NCBI GenBank assembly: GCA_041750975.1
Contig: JBGSYN010000256.1
Span: forward strand, 1-64,000
Length of the DNA stretch: 64,000 bases
Origin: JBGSYN01 sp041750975
GTDB taxonomy: Bacteria; Pseudomonadota; Alphaproteobacteria; Geminicoccales; Geminicoccaceae
Direction: 5' to 3'
The notes beneath the pieces are model-generated. The model made no database searches. It was not told the origin of the DNA and was given only the letters and a program-made list of their open reading frames with translations. Position 1 is the first letter of the stretch. Each line of letters begins with the position of its first letter. Below are positions 51,611 through 60,574 of the stretch, piece after piece. Made by a program: the position numbers and the translations under genes.

Positions 51611-52942
51611 ATGCGTGCACTCTCAATGTGTCTGGCAACCGCAGGATTGGCGACGATCGCGGCGGTCAATGCCGGAACTGCCGAGGCTCAAGACCAGGAA
51701 TTGACCCTGTGCTGGGCGGCCTGGGACCCCGCCAACGCGCTGGTGGAACTGTCGAAGGACTTCACCGAGCAAAGCGGCATTCAGATGAATTTCGAGTTCG
51801 TCCCATGGACGAATTTCGCCGACCGCATGCTGAACGAACTAAACTCGGGCGGCCAACTCTGCGATCTGATGATCGGCGACAGCCAATGGATCGGCGGCGG
51901 CGCCACCTACGGTCACTATGTGCAATTGAATGACTTCTTCGAGCAGGAAGGTATTTCGATGGACGATTTCATGCCGGCCGCAGTCTACGCCTATTCAACC
52001 TGGCCCAAGGGCTCGCCCAACTACTACGCTTTGCCAGCCATGGGCGATGCATTGGGCTGGGTCTACCGCCAGGACTGGTTCGAGCGCCCGGACATCCAGG
52101 AGGCCTTCCAAGCCGAGTATGGCCGCGAGCTCGGCGTTCCCGAGAACTGGGAACAGCTCAAGGAGATCGCCGAATTCTTTCAAGGACGAGAGATCGACGG
52201 CAAGACGGTCTATGGTGCGGCGATCTATACCGAGCGCGGTTCCGAGGGCATCACCATGGGTGTGACCGGTGCACTCTATCCCTGGGGCTTCGAGTATGAA
52301 AGCGAGCCCGGAACTTACCAGATGGAAGGCGTCGTGAACTCGCCCGAAGCGGTCGAAGCGCTGGAATTCTACAAGGAATTCTATGAGTGCTGCACACCAC
52401 CCGGCCATTCGGACGCCTACATGGTCGCCAATCTCGATGCCTATAAATCCGGCCAAGTCGCGATGCAGAACAACTGGTTCGCCTTCTTTCCGGGTATCGC
52501 GAAGGATGAAGTCGTCGGCGGCGATGTCTCCGGCTTTTTCCACAATCCGCCCGCCAACCGCGAAGCGTCGACCCTTGGCGGCCAGGGCATCTCTGTTGTC
52601 GCTTATTCGGACAAACAGGAACAAGCGCTCGAATACATCAAGTGGTTCGCCCAGCCGGAGGTCCAGAAAAAATGGTGGGAACTCGGCGGCTATGCGGTGC
52701 ACAATGACGTAACGGGCGATCCCGGGTTCCCGGACTCCACGCCGTTTGCCGCCGAATTCCTCGAAGCGATGAGCAACGTCAAGGATTTCTGGCAGGAGCC
52801 GACCTATGCCGAACTCCTCCAGGCGATGCAAAAGCGCGTTCATGACTATGTCGTCGCCGATCAGGGCACGGCCCAGGAAGCGCTCGACAAGCTGATCGAA
52901 GACTGGACCATCACCTTCGAGGAGGACGGCAAGATCCAATAG
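51611..52942 (+). CDS. ABC transporter substrate-binding protein (sugar/polyol, family 1)
   Basis: 443 residues from ATG 51611. A signal peptide (RALSMCLATAGLATIAAVNAGTA, cut near AEA-QD) exports it to the periplasm. The solute-binding fold begins LTLCWAAWDPANALVELSKDF and continues with FVPWTNFADRMLNEL, CDLMIGDSQWIGGGA and YALPAMGDALGWVYRQDWF. These are typical of extracellular solute-binding family 1, which binds sugars, polyols and glycerol phosphate. Tryptophan- and tyrosine-rich segments suit ligand stacking. It is first in the operon. Confidence 0.93.
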   Translation: MRALSMCLATAGLATIAAVNAGTAEAQDQELTLCWAAWDPANALVELSKDFTEQSGIQMNFEFVPWTNFADRMLNELNSGGQLCDLMIGDSQWIGGGATYGHYVQLNDFFEQEGISMDDFMPAAVYAYSTWPKGSPNYYALPAMGDALGWVYRQDWFERPDIQEAFQAEYGRELGVPENWEQLKEIAEFFQGREIDGKTVYGAAIYTERGSEGITMGVTGALYPWGFEYESEPGTYQMEGVVNSPEAVEALEFYKEFYECCTPPGHSDAYMVANLDAYKSGQVAMQNNWFAFFPGIAKDEVVGGDVSGFFHNPPANREASTLGGQGISVVAYSDKQEQALEYIKWFAQPEVQKKWWELGGYAVHNDVTGDPGFPDSTPFAAEFLEAMSNVKDFWQEPTYAELLQAMQKRVHDYVVADQGTAQEALDKLIEDWTITFEEDGKIQ

Positions 52943-53042
52943 GGTGCTTGCCTGATCCCACCGTTTCGGCTGGTCCGGCGGGTTCCATGAGGCCCCGCCG
53001 GACCTTCACTCCCTCGAACAAGCGGGCCAGGATCGAAATCCG

Positions 53043-53993
53043 ATGGCATTGCAGGTGACCGACAAGCTCGCGGCCCGCGTCGCGCGGGCGACCCCGCCAA
53101 GGCTTGCAGGGCGCGTTCGCGGCATGTCCGATCGGACATTGGCCACGGTCTTCGTCGCACCGACCATCGTCTTGCTACTTGCCATCAACATCTTTCCCCT
53201 GCTCTGGACGGTCTATCTCTCCTTCACGAACTTTCGCGCCAATCAGCCTGGCCGTCCGGTCGAATGGGTCGGCACGCGCAACTATGAGCGGCTCTTCGGC
53301 AGCGAAGATATCTGGGGCTACTTGCAGGTCACGGCGCATTTCGTCATCTGGACCATGCTGCTCCAGGTGCTGATCGGTCTGGGCCTGGCGCTGCTGATCA
53401 ATCGCAATTTCAAAGGCGCCGGTCTCTGGACGACCGTGATCCTGATACCGATGATGCTCTCGCCGGCCGTGGTCGGCACCTTCTGGACCTATCTCTACCA
53501 GCCCCAGATCGGCATCTTCTCCTATATCGTGAACGCCTTCGCCGATGTCGGCCCGCTCGACATGATCGGCTCGGTGGAATTGGCGCCCTGGTCGATCATC
53601 ATCGTCGATAGCTGGATGTGGACGCCCTACATCATGCTGCTGTGCCTCGCCGGGCTGCGCTCGATCCCGAACTATCTCTATGAGGCGGCTGAGATCGATC
53701 GTGCCAACGCCTTGCAGAAGTTCTGGTACGTCACCCTGCCCCGCGTCCTGCCGTTTTTGATGCTGGCGGTGCTGTTCCGCGGCATCGAAAACTTCAAGAT
53801 GTTCGATATGGTCGTCGAACTGACGTCGGGCGGACCGGGCTCCACCACCGAACTCGCCTCGATCAATCTCAAGCGCGAAGCTTTCGAGAAATGGCGCACG
53901 GGCTTCGCTTCGGCGTTCGCGGTGGTCCTGTTCGTTACCATTTTCGGCCTTGGCAGCATCTATGTGAAGGCGCTGAAGAAGGTGCGGACATGA
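53043..53993 (+). CDS. ABC transporter permease (MalF/UgpA type)
   Basis: 316 residues with about six helices from residue 33 on (ATVFVAPTIVLLLAINIFPL first). The EAA loop reads YEAAEIDRANALQKFWYVTLP, which contacts the ATPases. It forms the translocation pore with the next gene. About 30 residues precede the first helix, and ATG 53124 is an alternative start. It overlaps the next gene by 4 bases (ATGA). Confidence 0.92.
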   Translation: MALQVTDKLAARVARATPPRLAGRVRGMSDRTLATVFVAPTIVLLLAINIFPLLWTVYLSFTNFRANQPGRPVEWVGTRNYERLFGSEDIWGYLQVTAHFVIWTMLLQVLIGLGLALLINRNFKGAGLWTTVILIPMMLSPAVVGTFWTYLYQPQIGIFSYIVNAFADVGPLDMIGSVELAPWSIIIVDSWMWTPYIMLLCLAGLRSIPNYLYEAAEIDRANALQKFWYVTLPRVLPFLMLAVLFRGIENFKMFDMVVELTSGGPGSTTELASINLKREAFEKWRTGFASAFAVVLFVTIFGLGSIYVKALKKVRT

Positions 53994-54940
53994 TGGCTCG
54001 GACCTTCACGAAAGCCGGAGAATCTTCACCTCTTGGCCAGAGGATCGCCGGCGCCATCGTCGTCGCCTATGCGCTCATCACGATGATCCCGCTCTTGTGG
54101 ATCGTCGCCACCAGCTTCAAGTCACCCTCCGATGCGATCGCCTATCCGCCCGAGGTCTTCTTCGAGCCGACGCTCGAAGGCTATGTCAACCTTTTCACCT
54201 CGCGCTCGCGACAAACCCAAGACTATTTCGAAAGCCTCGGCCCGCCGCAAACCTGGTACGAGAGGATCGTACGGGATCGCAACATGGTCATCACCGGCCC
54301 GTCGCGCTTTCCCGAACGCTACTGGAATTCGATCGTCATCGGTTTCGGCTCAACTTTTCTCGCGGTGTTGCTGGGCACGCTCGCGGCCTACGCTTTCTCG
54401 CGTTTCAGGATCCCGATCAAAGACGATTTGCTCTTTTTCATTCTCTCGACGCGCATGATGCCGCCGATAGCCGTCGCCATTCCAATATTCCTGATGTACC
54501 GCGAGCTTGGCCTCTCCGACACCAAGGCCGGGATGATTTTCCTCTATACGGCCGTCAATCTCTCGCTCTCGGTCTGGCTTCTCAAAGGCTTCGTCGACGA
54601 AATTCCTCGCGAGTACGAGGAAGCCGCAGTGATCGACGGCTACACGCGGTTTCAGGCCTTCTACAAGGTGGTGTTGCCGCAAATGCGCGCGGGCATCGCG
54701 GCCACCGCGATCTTCTGCCTGATCTTTGCCTGGAACGAGTATGCCTTTGCGCTGCTCCTGACCTCCGGCAACGCGCAAACGGCCCCCCCTTTCATTCCGA
54801 TCATCATTGGCGAAGGCGGTCTCGATTGGCCGGCAGTGGCCGCCGGCACCACACTGTTCTTGTTGCCGGTCGTCATCTTCACGGTCCTCCTGCGCAACCA
54901 ACTCCTGCGAGGCATCACGTTCGGAGCGGTGCGCCGATGA
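53990..54940 (+). CDS. ABC transporter permease (MalG/UgpE type)
   Basis: 316 residues from ATG 53990. Six helices (IVVAYALITMIPLLWIVATS first) and the EAA loop YEEAAVIDGYTRFQAFYKVVLP define the second permease. A long periplasmic insert (about 55-115: SRSRQTQDYFESLGPPQTWY) sits between helices 1 and 2, larger than in MalG core and probably contacts the binding protein. The stop overlaps the ATG of the small protein. Confidence 0.92.
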   Translation: MMARTFTKAGESSPLGQRIAGAIVVAYALITMIPLLWIVATSFKSPSDAIAYPPEVFFEPTLEGYVNLFTSRSRQTQDYFESLGPPQTWYERIVRDRNMVITGPSRFPERYWNSIVIGFGSTFLAVLLGTLAAYAFSRFRIPIKDDLLFFILSTRMMPPIAVAIPIFLMYRELGLSDTKAGMIFLYTAVNLSLSVWLLKGFVDEIPREYEEAAVIDGYTRFQAFYKVVLPQMRAGIAATAIFCLIFAWNEYAFALLLTSGNAQTAPPFIPIIIGEGGLDWPAVAAGTTLFLLPVVIFTVLLRNQLLRGITFGAVRR

Positions 54941-55107
54941 ACCGGCTGTTCAAAAGACGGCCCTGGGAGAACAGTGCGACCGCATTGATCGTACTCGGCG
55001 TCTTTATGTTGATGCAGCCCTTCTCGATGTGGCTGTTCGGCTGGTCGTTCGCGATCATTCTCATTGGCACCGTCGGCTTCATCGTCGTCAGCCATTTTCC
55101 GGAATGA
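54937..55107 (+). CDS. Small two-helix membrane protein in the transporter operon (56 aa)
   Basis: 56 residues from ATG 54937, overlapping the permease stop by 4 bases (ATGA), and 6 bases before the first ATPase. A basic N-terminus (NRLFKRRPWEN) precedes two hydrophobic segments (ATALIVLGVFMLMQPFSMWLF; FAIILIGTVGFIVVSHF). Its place between permease and ATPase genes recalls the small GlpU/DUF2160 protein of rhizobial glycerol ABC transporters, although I do not claim homology. It is probably a transporter accessory subunit. Confidence 0.75.
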   Translation: MNRLFKRRPWENSATALIVLGVFMLMQPFSMWLFGWSFAIILIGTVGFIVVSHFPE

Positions 55108-55113
55108 ACGACG

Positions 55114-56211
55114 ATGGCTGAAATCCGCATCGACAATGTGAGCAAGCACTTCGGAGACTTCGTTGCGGTCCGCGGCTCGACGTTCACGATCCGGGATGGC
55201 GAGTTCTTCGTCATGCTCGGACCGTCGGGCTGCGGCAAGACCACGACCCTGAGAATGGTCGCCGGTCTCGAAATTCCGTCCGGCGGCCGCATCACTCTGG
55301 CCGGCGAGGACGTGACGATGAAGCGCGGCCGCGAGCGTGACATCGCCTTCGTCTTTCAGCTCTTCGCGCTCTACCCGCATATGAATGTGCGCCAGAACAT
55401 TTCCTTCCCGCTGCGCATCCAGGGTCTGCCGCGGCGCGAAATCCGTGAGCGCACCGAAGATGTGGCAAGGATGCTGCAGATCGACCATCTATTGGCGTCT
55501 GCCGTGGGCGGCCTCTCGTCCGGAGATCGTCAGCGAGTGGCGCTCGGCCGCGCCATCGTTCGCCGCGCCAAGGCCTTTTTGATGGACGAGCCTTTGGGCG
55601 CGCTCGATGCCGAGTTCCGCGAACTGATGTGCGAAGAGCTGCGGCTGCTTCACAACCGCATCGGTGCGACGACCGTGTATGTTACGCACGATCAGATCGA
55701 AGCGATGGCGATGGCCGATCGGGTCTGCGTCATGAACCACGCCGAAGTGCTGCAGATCGGCCCGCCGCTCGAGGTCTATGAGCGGCCGGCGACGAGGTTC
55801 GTCGCCGGTTTCCTCGGCTCGCCCTCGATGAATTTCCTTCCCGCCCGCGGCGGATTGCCCAAAGGCGCCCGCGAAGTTGACGTCGAGGGCTCGATGATCC
55901 GAATGCCCGAGACCCGCGCACCTCTCGAAACCTCGAACGCCATGCTGGGCGCACGTCCGGAACATATCAGCATCAGCGACGCCGGCCCGATGCGAGGACG
56001 CGTGTTCGGCATCGAATATATGGGGGCCCGCCAGCTCGTCACCGTCGATACGGCAGCAGGTCGCCTCAAAGTCAGGACACCCAACAATGTGCGCGTCCAC
56101 TACGGGGAAATGGTCGGGCTGGAATTCGCTTCGGAGCGTCTGATCCTGTTCGACGCCGCGACCGACCGTGCGGTTCCAAGTGCCCTTTTCAGCGAGGCCG
56201 TTCATGGCTGA
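55114..56211 (+). CDS. ABC transporter ATP-binding protein 1 (variant signature)
   Basis: 365 residues of the MalK/UgpC type: Walker A GPSGCGKTT (36-44), Q-loop FVFQLF (Q82), Walker B FLMDEP with E159, and the H-loop YVTHDQIEAMAMADR. The signature is LSSGD (134-138) rather than LSGGQ, with the second glycine lost, which should weaken ATP contact at the site it completes. The C-terminal about 130 residues form the TOBE/MalK regulatory domain. The first ATPase of two; it overlaps the second by 8 bases. Confidence 0.92.
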   Translation: MAEIRIDNVSKHFGDFVAVRGSTFTIRDGEFFVMLGPSGCGKTTTLRMVAGLEIPSGGRITLAGEDVTMKRGRERDIAFVFQLFALYPHMNVRQNISFPLRIQGLPRREIRERTEDVARMLQIDHLLASAVGGLSSGDRQRVALGRAIVRRAKAFLMDEPLGALDAEFRELMCEELRLLHNRIGATTVYVTHDQIEAMAMADRVCVMNHAEVLQIGPPLEVYERPATRFVAGFLGSPSMNFLPARGGLPKGAREVDVEGSMIRMPETRAPLETSNAMLGARPEHISISDAGPMRGRVFGIEYMGARQLVTVDTAAGRLKVRTPNNVRVHYGEMVGLEFASERLILFDAATDRAVPSALFSEAVHG

Positions 56212-57223
56212 AGCGAGCCTGATCGGCGTGACGAGGCGCTTTGGCCCCATCACCGCCGTCGATGAGATCGACCTTGTCGTGGCCGACGGCGAGTTTCTCG
56301 TGCTGCTCGGACCGACGGGTGCCGGCAAGACGACGACGCTTCGGCTCTTTGCCGGACTGGAGCTTCCCGATCGGGGCCGGGTCGAGATCGGCGGCGATGA
56401 CGTGACCGTACTCCCACCTTCGGCCCGCGATGTTGCCTTCGTGTTTCAGCAATACTCGCTCTATCCACACTATACCGTTTTCGACAATCTCGCCTTTCCG
56501 CTGCGTGCACCGGGCCGCCAGCTCGGCTCGGACGCGATCAAAAGACGGGTCGGCGAGATCGCGGAAACCCTGCGCATTGCCCATAAGCTCCAGAACCGCG
56601 CGACCGAGCTTTCCGGTGGCGAGATGCAGCGGGTGGCCTTGGGCCGCGCACTCGTTCGAACACCCTCACTCTTTTTGATGGATGAGCCGCTCTCGTCGCT
56701 CGATGCGAAGCTGCGCGAGGAACTCAGGCTCGAGCTCAAAAGGATTCAGCGCGATCTTGGCGCCACAATCATTTTCGTGACCCACGATCAGCTCGAGGCG
56801 ATGACCCTGGCCGATCGGATCGGCATCCTGCGTGAAGGACGCTTGGTCCAGACCGGCACGCCGCAACAGGTCTATCAGTGTCCGACCAGTGTCTATGCGG
56901 CACAGCGATTGGGTAGCCCGCCCATCAACCTATTGCGTCTCGATACGGAGGGCTTGCCTCAGGCGCCGGCGACGGCGGCACGTGCCGGCGTGCGGCCCGA
57001 GGACATCGCCGTGGCCGCCGAGAGAGGACGCGAAGCCCGCGTCCTCGCGGTCGAGCGGCTTGGCGGCGAGACCGTGGCACTGTTGGATCTCGATGGGCAA
57101 ACCCTGCATGCACTCCTCGACGCCCATGTTCGTCTGGAAGAAGGGGCGACGACACGCATCGCCGTTCGCACCATGGAACCGATCTGGTTCGATCATGACG
57201 ATCGGCGTGTCGGCCATGGTTGA
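56204..57223 (+). CDS. ABC transporter ATP-binding protein 2
   Basis: 339 residues from ATG 56204. Walker A GPTGAGKTT (36-44), Q-loop FVFQQYSLYP, canonical signature LSGGE (136-140), Walker B LFLMDEP and FVTHDQLEAMTLADR, then a TOBE domain. With the upstream ATPase it would form an asymmetric pair, in which one site carries the variant LSSGD. Two dissimilar ATPases in one carbohydrate importer are seen in the rhizobial glycerol system (GlpS/GlpT). Confidence 0.92.
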   Translation: MAEASLIGVTRRFGPITAVDEIDLVVADGEFLVLLGPTGAGKTTTLRLFAGLELPDRGRVEIGGDDVTVLPPSARDVAFVFQQYSLYPHYTVFDNLAFPLRAPGRQLGSDAIKRRVGEIAETLRIAHKLQNRATELSGGEMQRVALGRALVRTPSLFLMDEPLSSLDAKLREELRLELKRIQRDLGATIIFVTHDQLEAMTLADRIGILREGRLVQTGTPQQVYQCPTSVYAAQRLGSPPINLLRLDTEGLPQAPATAARAGVRPEDIAVAAERGREARVLAVERLGGETVALLDLDGQTLHALLDAHVRLEEGATTRIAVRTMEPIWFDHDDRRVGHG

Positions 57224-57237
57224 AAAGGAGATGGCCA

Positions 57238-57843
57238 TTGTCCGACGATAACCTGATCCCTGACCTGATCGCCAAGATCACGGCAGCCATCGACCATCAT
57301 GCCCACGAGCTTTCGGAACTCGACCGGGCGATCGGCGATGGCGACCATGGGCTCAACATGCGGCGCGGCTTCAAGGCAGTTGCGGAAACGGCGCCTGAAC
57401 TCGAGGCCCTCGGTTTCGGCGAGGCTTTGCAGAAGGCAGGCATGACGCTTGTCATGAAGGTCGGTGGCGCTTCGGGTCCCCTCTACGGATCGGCGCTGAT
57501 GGCGATGGGCAAGCACGCCGACGGCCCACCTTCGAGTTCGACCGATGCGGCGGCTCTCCTCGAAGCCGGTATCGAGGCCATCAAGAAGCGCGGCAAGTCG
57601 GACGCAGGTGCGAAGACCATGCTGGACGTGCTGATCCCTGTGCACCAGGCGGTTGTCGCGGGAGCCGACGTGCCATCCGTGCGTGAGGCCGCCGCATCCG
57701 CGCTCGAGGCGACGGGCCCGATGCGGGCGACCAAGGGGCGCGCCGCTTTCCTCGGCGAGCGATCGATCGGCCATGTGGACCCCGGTGCTCGATCGTCCGC
57801 GCTGATCATCGCCGCCGTTTGCGACGTGCTGGAAAAGAAATGA
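57238..57843 (+). CDS. dhaL: Dihydroxyacetone kinase subunit DhaL
   Basis: 201 residues from TTG 57238, chosen for aaggag 7 bases upstream. The ADP/Mg-binding aspartates lie in LDRAIGDGDHGLNM, followed by GGASGPLYGSALMAMG and MRATKGRAAFLGERSIGHVDPGARS, all typical of DhaL. In the PEP-dependent enzyme DhaL keeps a permanently bound ADP that is recharged by DhaM and passes phosphate to the triose held by DhaK. The stop overlaps dhaM. Confidence 0.94.
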   Translation: MSDDNLIPDLIAKITAAIDHHAHELSELDRAIGDGDHGLNMRRGFKAVAETAPELEALGFGEALQKAGMTLVMKVGGASGPLYGSALMAMGKHADGPPSSSTDAAALLEAGIEAIKKRGKSDAGAKTMLDVLIPVHQAVVAGADVPSVREAAASALEATGPMRATKGRAAFLGERSIGHVDPGARSSALIIAAVCDVLEKK

Positions 57844-58229
57844 ACGACCATGTTGCGATCGTCATCGTTTCGCACTCTCCCGATGTCGCCAGAGGTGCTG
57901 CGGATATGGTCCGGCAAATGGTCGGCGATGAGATCCGCGTCGCCGCCTGCGGCGGCAATCCGGAAGGTGGGCTGGGAACCGACGTCGAAGCCATTCGATG
58001 TGCCATCGACCAAGTGTACACGCCCAAAGGCGTTGCGGTGTTGGTCGATCTGGGCGGTGCCGAAACCAATTCCGAGATGGCGATCGAGCTGCTCGGCCCG
58101 GAAAAGGCCGCCAACATCGTGATTTGCAATGCGCCCATTGTCGAAGGTTCGGTGATGGCGGCAACCGAGGCCTCCGGCGGCTCGGATCTCGCGACCGTGA
58201 GGGCCACCGCCGAGGATTTTCAGGCATGA
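57840..58229 (+). CDS. dhaM: DhaM, PTS EIIA-like phosphotransfer subunit of dihydroxyacetone kinase
   Basis: 129 residues, one EIIA-Man-like domain only. The phosphorylated histidine is H12 in VIVSHSPDVARG, and GVAVLVDLGGAETNSEMA and CNAPIVEGSVMAATEASGG match the family. In E. coli, DhaM has EIIA, HPr and EI-like domains in one chain; here these are three separate genes. It takes phosphate from HPr and passes it to the ADP of DhaL. ATGA overlaps on both sides. Confidence 0.92.
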   Translation: MNDHVAIVIVSHSPDVARGAADMVRQMVGDEIRVAACGGNPEGGLGTDVEAIRCAIDQVYTPKGVAVLVDLGGAETNSEMAIELLGPEKAANIVICNAPIVEGSVMAATEASGGSDLATVRATAEDFQA

Positions 58230-58522
58230 CCGAAGCCGCTTCCGACCAGCTCTGGCACGAGGGTGCTGCCATCATCCGAGATGAGACCGGCCTTCATGCG
58301 CGTCCGGCGGTTCGGCTGACCAAGCTTGCCAAACGGTTCGATGCGACGGTCGAGATCCGCGCCGATGGGCAGGAGCGCTGGGTCAATGCCAAATCGCCCA
58401 ATGCCGTGATGAAGCTCAAGGCATCGCACGAAACCCGTCTCAACATTCGTGCCTCCGGTGACGATGCCGAAAACGCCGTTACGGCCATCGTCGGATTGGT
58501 CGATCGCAATTTCGATGACTGA
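58226..58522 (+). CDS. HPr-like phosphocarrier protein
   Basis: 98 residues. The active histidine is H24 in ETGLHARPAVRLTKLAKRF, and NAKSPNAVMKLKASHETRLNI fills the usual position of the regulatory serine loop; the serine in AKSPN is conserved. It carries phosphate from enzyme I to DhaM. It overlaps dhaM (ATGA) and the enzyme I gene (8 bases). Confidence 0.94.
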   Translation: MTEAASDQLWHEGAAIIRDETGLHARPAVRLTKLAKRFDATVEIRADGQERWVNAKSPNAVMKLKASHETRLNIRASGDDAENAVTAIVGLVDRNFDD

Positions 58523-60119
58523 TGGTCCAGACGAGCGCGTCCTCAGTGGGATTGCCGTCACCAGCGGTGTCGTTCTGGGAACGATATTTTGGCGCGGGAC
58601 GCAGCATCGCGCGCGGACCGCGGGGGCGCCGCAGGAGGAGCGGCAAGCCTTGCAGCGGGCGATCGACAATGCTGTCGGTGAACTCGAGCAGCTTTCCAAA
58701 GAGCAGGACCAACTCGCCGCCGATATTCTCGAGTTCCAACTCGCCCTCCTCGAGGACGACGATATTCTCAAGCCGGTTCATGAGAGGATCGATTCCGGAG
58801 CTTCCGCCGACGATGCCTGGAGGGAGATCATCGATCGGGAAATCGCGGAATATGCATCGGCGGCCGACCAATACATGGCGGCCCGTTCGAGCGATCTCGC
58901 CGACCTTCGCGAGCGCGTTTTAATGGCGCTCACCGGCTCGCATCCCCATCGAGACGAACTGCCTCGGAGCGCCATTCTCCTCGCCGATGACCTAGCGCCC
59001 TCCGCATTTCTTTCCCTCGATTTCGAAAGAGTTGGCGGTCTGGCCCTGTTTCAAGGCAATCCTACAAGCCATGTGGCGCTCCTGGCACGCGCCCGCGGCG
59101 TGCCGATGGTCGTGGGCCTTGGACCAAAGCCCGACAATCTCGCTGCCTCGATCATGGCCGCACTCGACGCCGATGCCGGTACGCTGACGCTGGCTCCGAC
59201 CGCAGCGGCACTTGCCGCGTTCGAGCAGCGCATCGAAACCGCCTCGGCGGATGAACGCCTGGCATCGCTTGCGGCCCACCAGCCTGCGAAAACCGTGGGT
59301 GGCCGACCGATCAGGGTCCTCGTCAACATCGACGATCCCGGTCTCGTCGAGGCGCTCGATCCTGAGATTTGCGATGGGGTCGGATTGACCCGCACGGAGT
59401 TCCTCTTCAGCGGCAACCGACTGCCGGACGAGGAAGCTCAATATCGCTTCTATGCGAGGCTCATCGGTTGGGCCGCTGGCCGTCCGGTGACGATCCGAAC
59501 CCTCGATGCCGGCGGCGACAAGCCGATCCCGAGTGTCACGATCGACGGCGAGAGCAATCCTTTTTTGGGCGTCCGCGGGCTTCGTCTCTCGCTCCGCCGT
59601 CCTGAATTGTTCCGGGAACAGCTTCGGGCCTTGGCACGGGCCGCAGCCCTCGGTCCGCTCAAGATCATGGTGCCGATGGTGACGAACGGAGCGGAGCTCA
59701 GGGAAGCGCACCAGCACCTCGACGCCGTTCTCGACGATCTCAAAGAGCGGGACATCGAGCACGCGCGACCCAAGCTCGGCATCATGGTCGAGACGCCGGC
59801 AGCGGCCCTTGCCTGCGGCGATTGGGGTGCGGACTTTCTATCGATCGGCTCCAACGACCTCATCCAGTACGTCACCGCATCGGCCAGGGACAATCCGAAT
59901 GTGGCTGACCTTGCCGATCCGCGTCATCCGGCGGTTTTGGAGCTCATCGGGCGGACCATCGAGACCGGTCGCAAGAAGGGTATCGAAGTGAGCCTTTGTG
60001 GCGACATGGCCTCCTCGCCGGCGCTTGTGCCACTTCTGCTAGACCTCGGGCTTGAGGTGTTTTCGGTGGCGCCCGCACAGATCGGCAGGGTCAAAAATGT
60101 GATCGCCGAAAGCCCGTGA
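58515..60119 (+). CDS. Phosphoenolpyruvate-protein phosphotransferase (enzyme I)
   Basis: 534 residues from ATG 58515, overlapping HPr by 8 bases; slightly short of E. coli enzyme I (575). The phosphohistidine is H186 in GNPTSHVALLARARG. The PEP domain shows GVGLTRTEFLF, TIRTLDAGGDKP, FLGVRGLRLSLRRPELF, SIGSNDLIQYVTASARDN and the active cysteine C495 in LCGDMASSP. It draws phosphate from PEP for HPr and then DhaM. An EI dedicated to Dha kinase makes the system independent of any housekeeping PTS. Confidence 0.93.
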   Translation: MTDGPDERVLSGIAVTSGVVLGTIFWRGTQHRARTAGAPQEERQALQRAIDNAVGELEQLSKEQDQLAADILEFQLALLEDDDILKPVHERIDSGASADDAWREIIDREIAEYASAADQYMAARSSDLADLRERVLMALTGSHPHRDELPRSAILLADDLAPSAFLSLDFERVGGLALFQGNPTSHVALLARARGVPMVVGLGPKPDNLAASIMAALDADAGTLTLAPTAAALAAFEQRIETASADERLASLAAHQPAKTVGGRPIRVLVNIDDPGLVEALDPEICDGVGLTRTEFLFSGNRLPDEEAQYRFYARLIGWAAGRPVTIRTLDAGGDKPIPSVTIDGESNPFLGVRGLRLSLRRPELFREQLRALARAAALGPLKIMVPMVTNGAELREAHQHLDAVLDDLKERDIEHARPKLGIMVETPAAALACGDWGADFLSIGSNDLIQYVTASARDNPNVADLADPRHPAVLELIGRTIETGRKKGIEVSLCGDMASSPALVPLLLDLGLEVFSVAPAQIGRVKNVIAESP

Positions 60120-60120
60120 C

Positions 60121-60558
60121 GTGCCCGTAACCCCGGTCCAGGGAGATAGTGTCGATCCCGTCGCAACCTATAAACACTATTTGCGCACACTCATCGACCG
60201 ACGACCATCCGGCACGCGCCAGCGCGTCGCCGAGGCATTCGGAACGCATAAGAGCTTCGTCTCGCAAATCATCAATCCGAGCTATCGGGTGCCGCTGCCG
60301 GCCCAGCATATCCCTGCTCTCTTCAGGGTCTGCCACTTTGCGCCCGAGGAGCGGACAGCGTTCCTGGATCTCTATGCCCGGGCGCATCCATCGCAATCCG
60401 CCGCAATCGACGAGCTTGCCGGGATCGAGCGCAATGTGGTTCGCATCGCCTTGCCGGACTTTGCCGACCCCGAGCTTGGCCACGATGTCGAAACCATGAT
60501 CAAGGATTTTGCGACGCGGATAATCAAGCTCGCCCAGAGGCACGAAACCACATCCTGA
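60121..60558 (+). CDS. Helix-turn-helix protein, probable operon regulator
   Basis: 145 residues from GTG 60121, one base after the enzyme I stop. Residues about 33-75 carry an XRE-like helix-turn-helix (RQRVAEAFGTHKSFVSQIIN), then PLPAQHIPALFRVCHFAPEERTAFLDLYARAHP, a C-terminal extension seen in small phage-repressor-like regulators. It sits inside the operon between enzyme I and dhaK, and probably senses triose or its phosphate state and binds the repeats near 51500; both are inference. Confidence 0.75.
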   Translation: MPVTPVQGDSVDPVATYKHYLRTLIDRRPSGTRQRVAEAFGTHKSFVSQIINPSYRVPLPAQHIPALFRVCHFAPEERTAFLDLYARAHPSQSAAIDELAGIERNVVRIALPDFADPELGHDVETMIKDFATRIIKLAQRHETTS

Positions 60559-60574
60559 TCGAAGGGAGGTTGTC

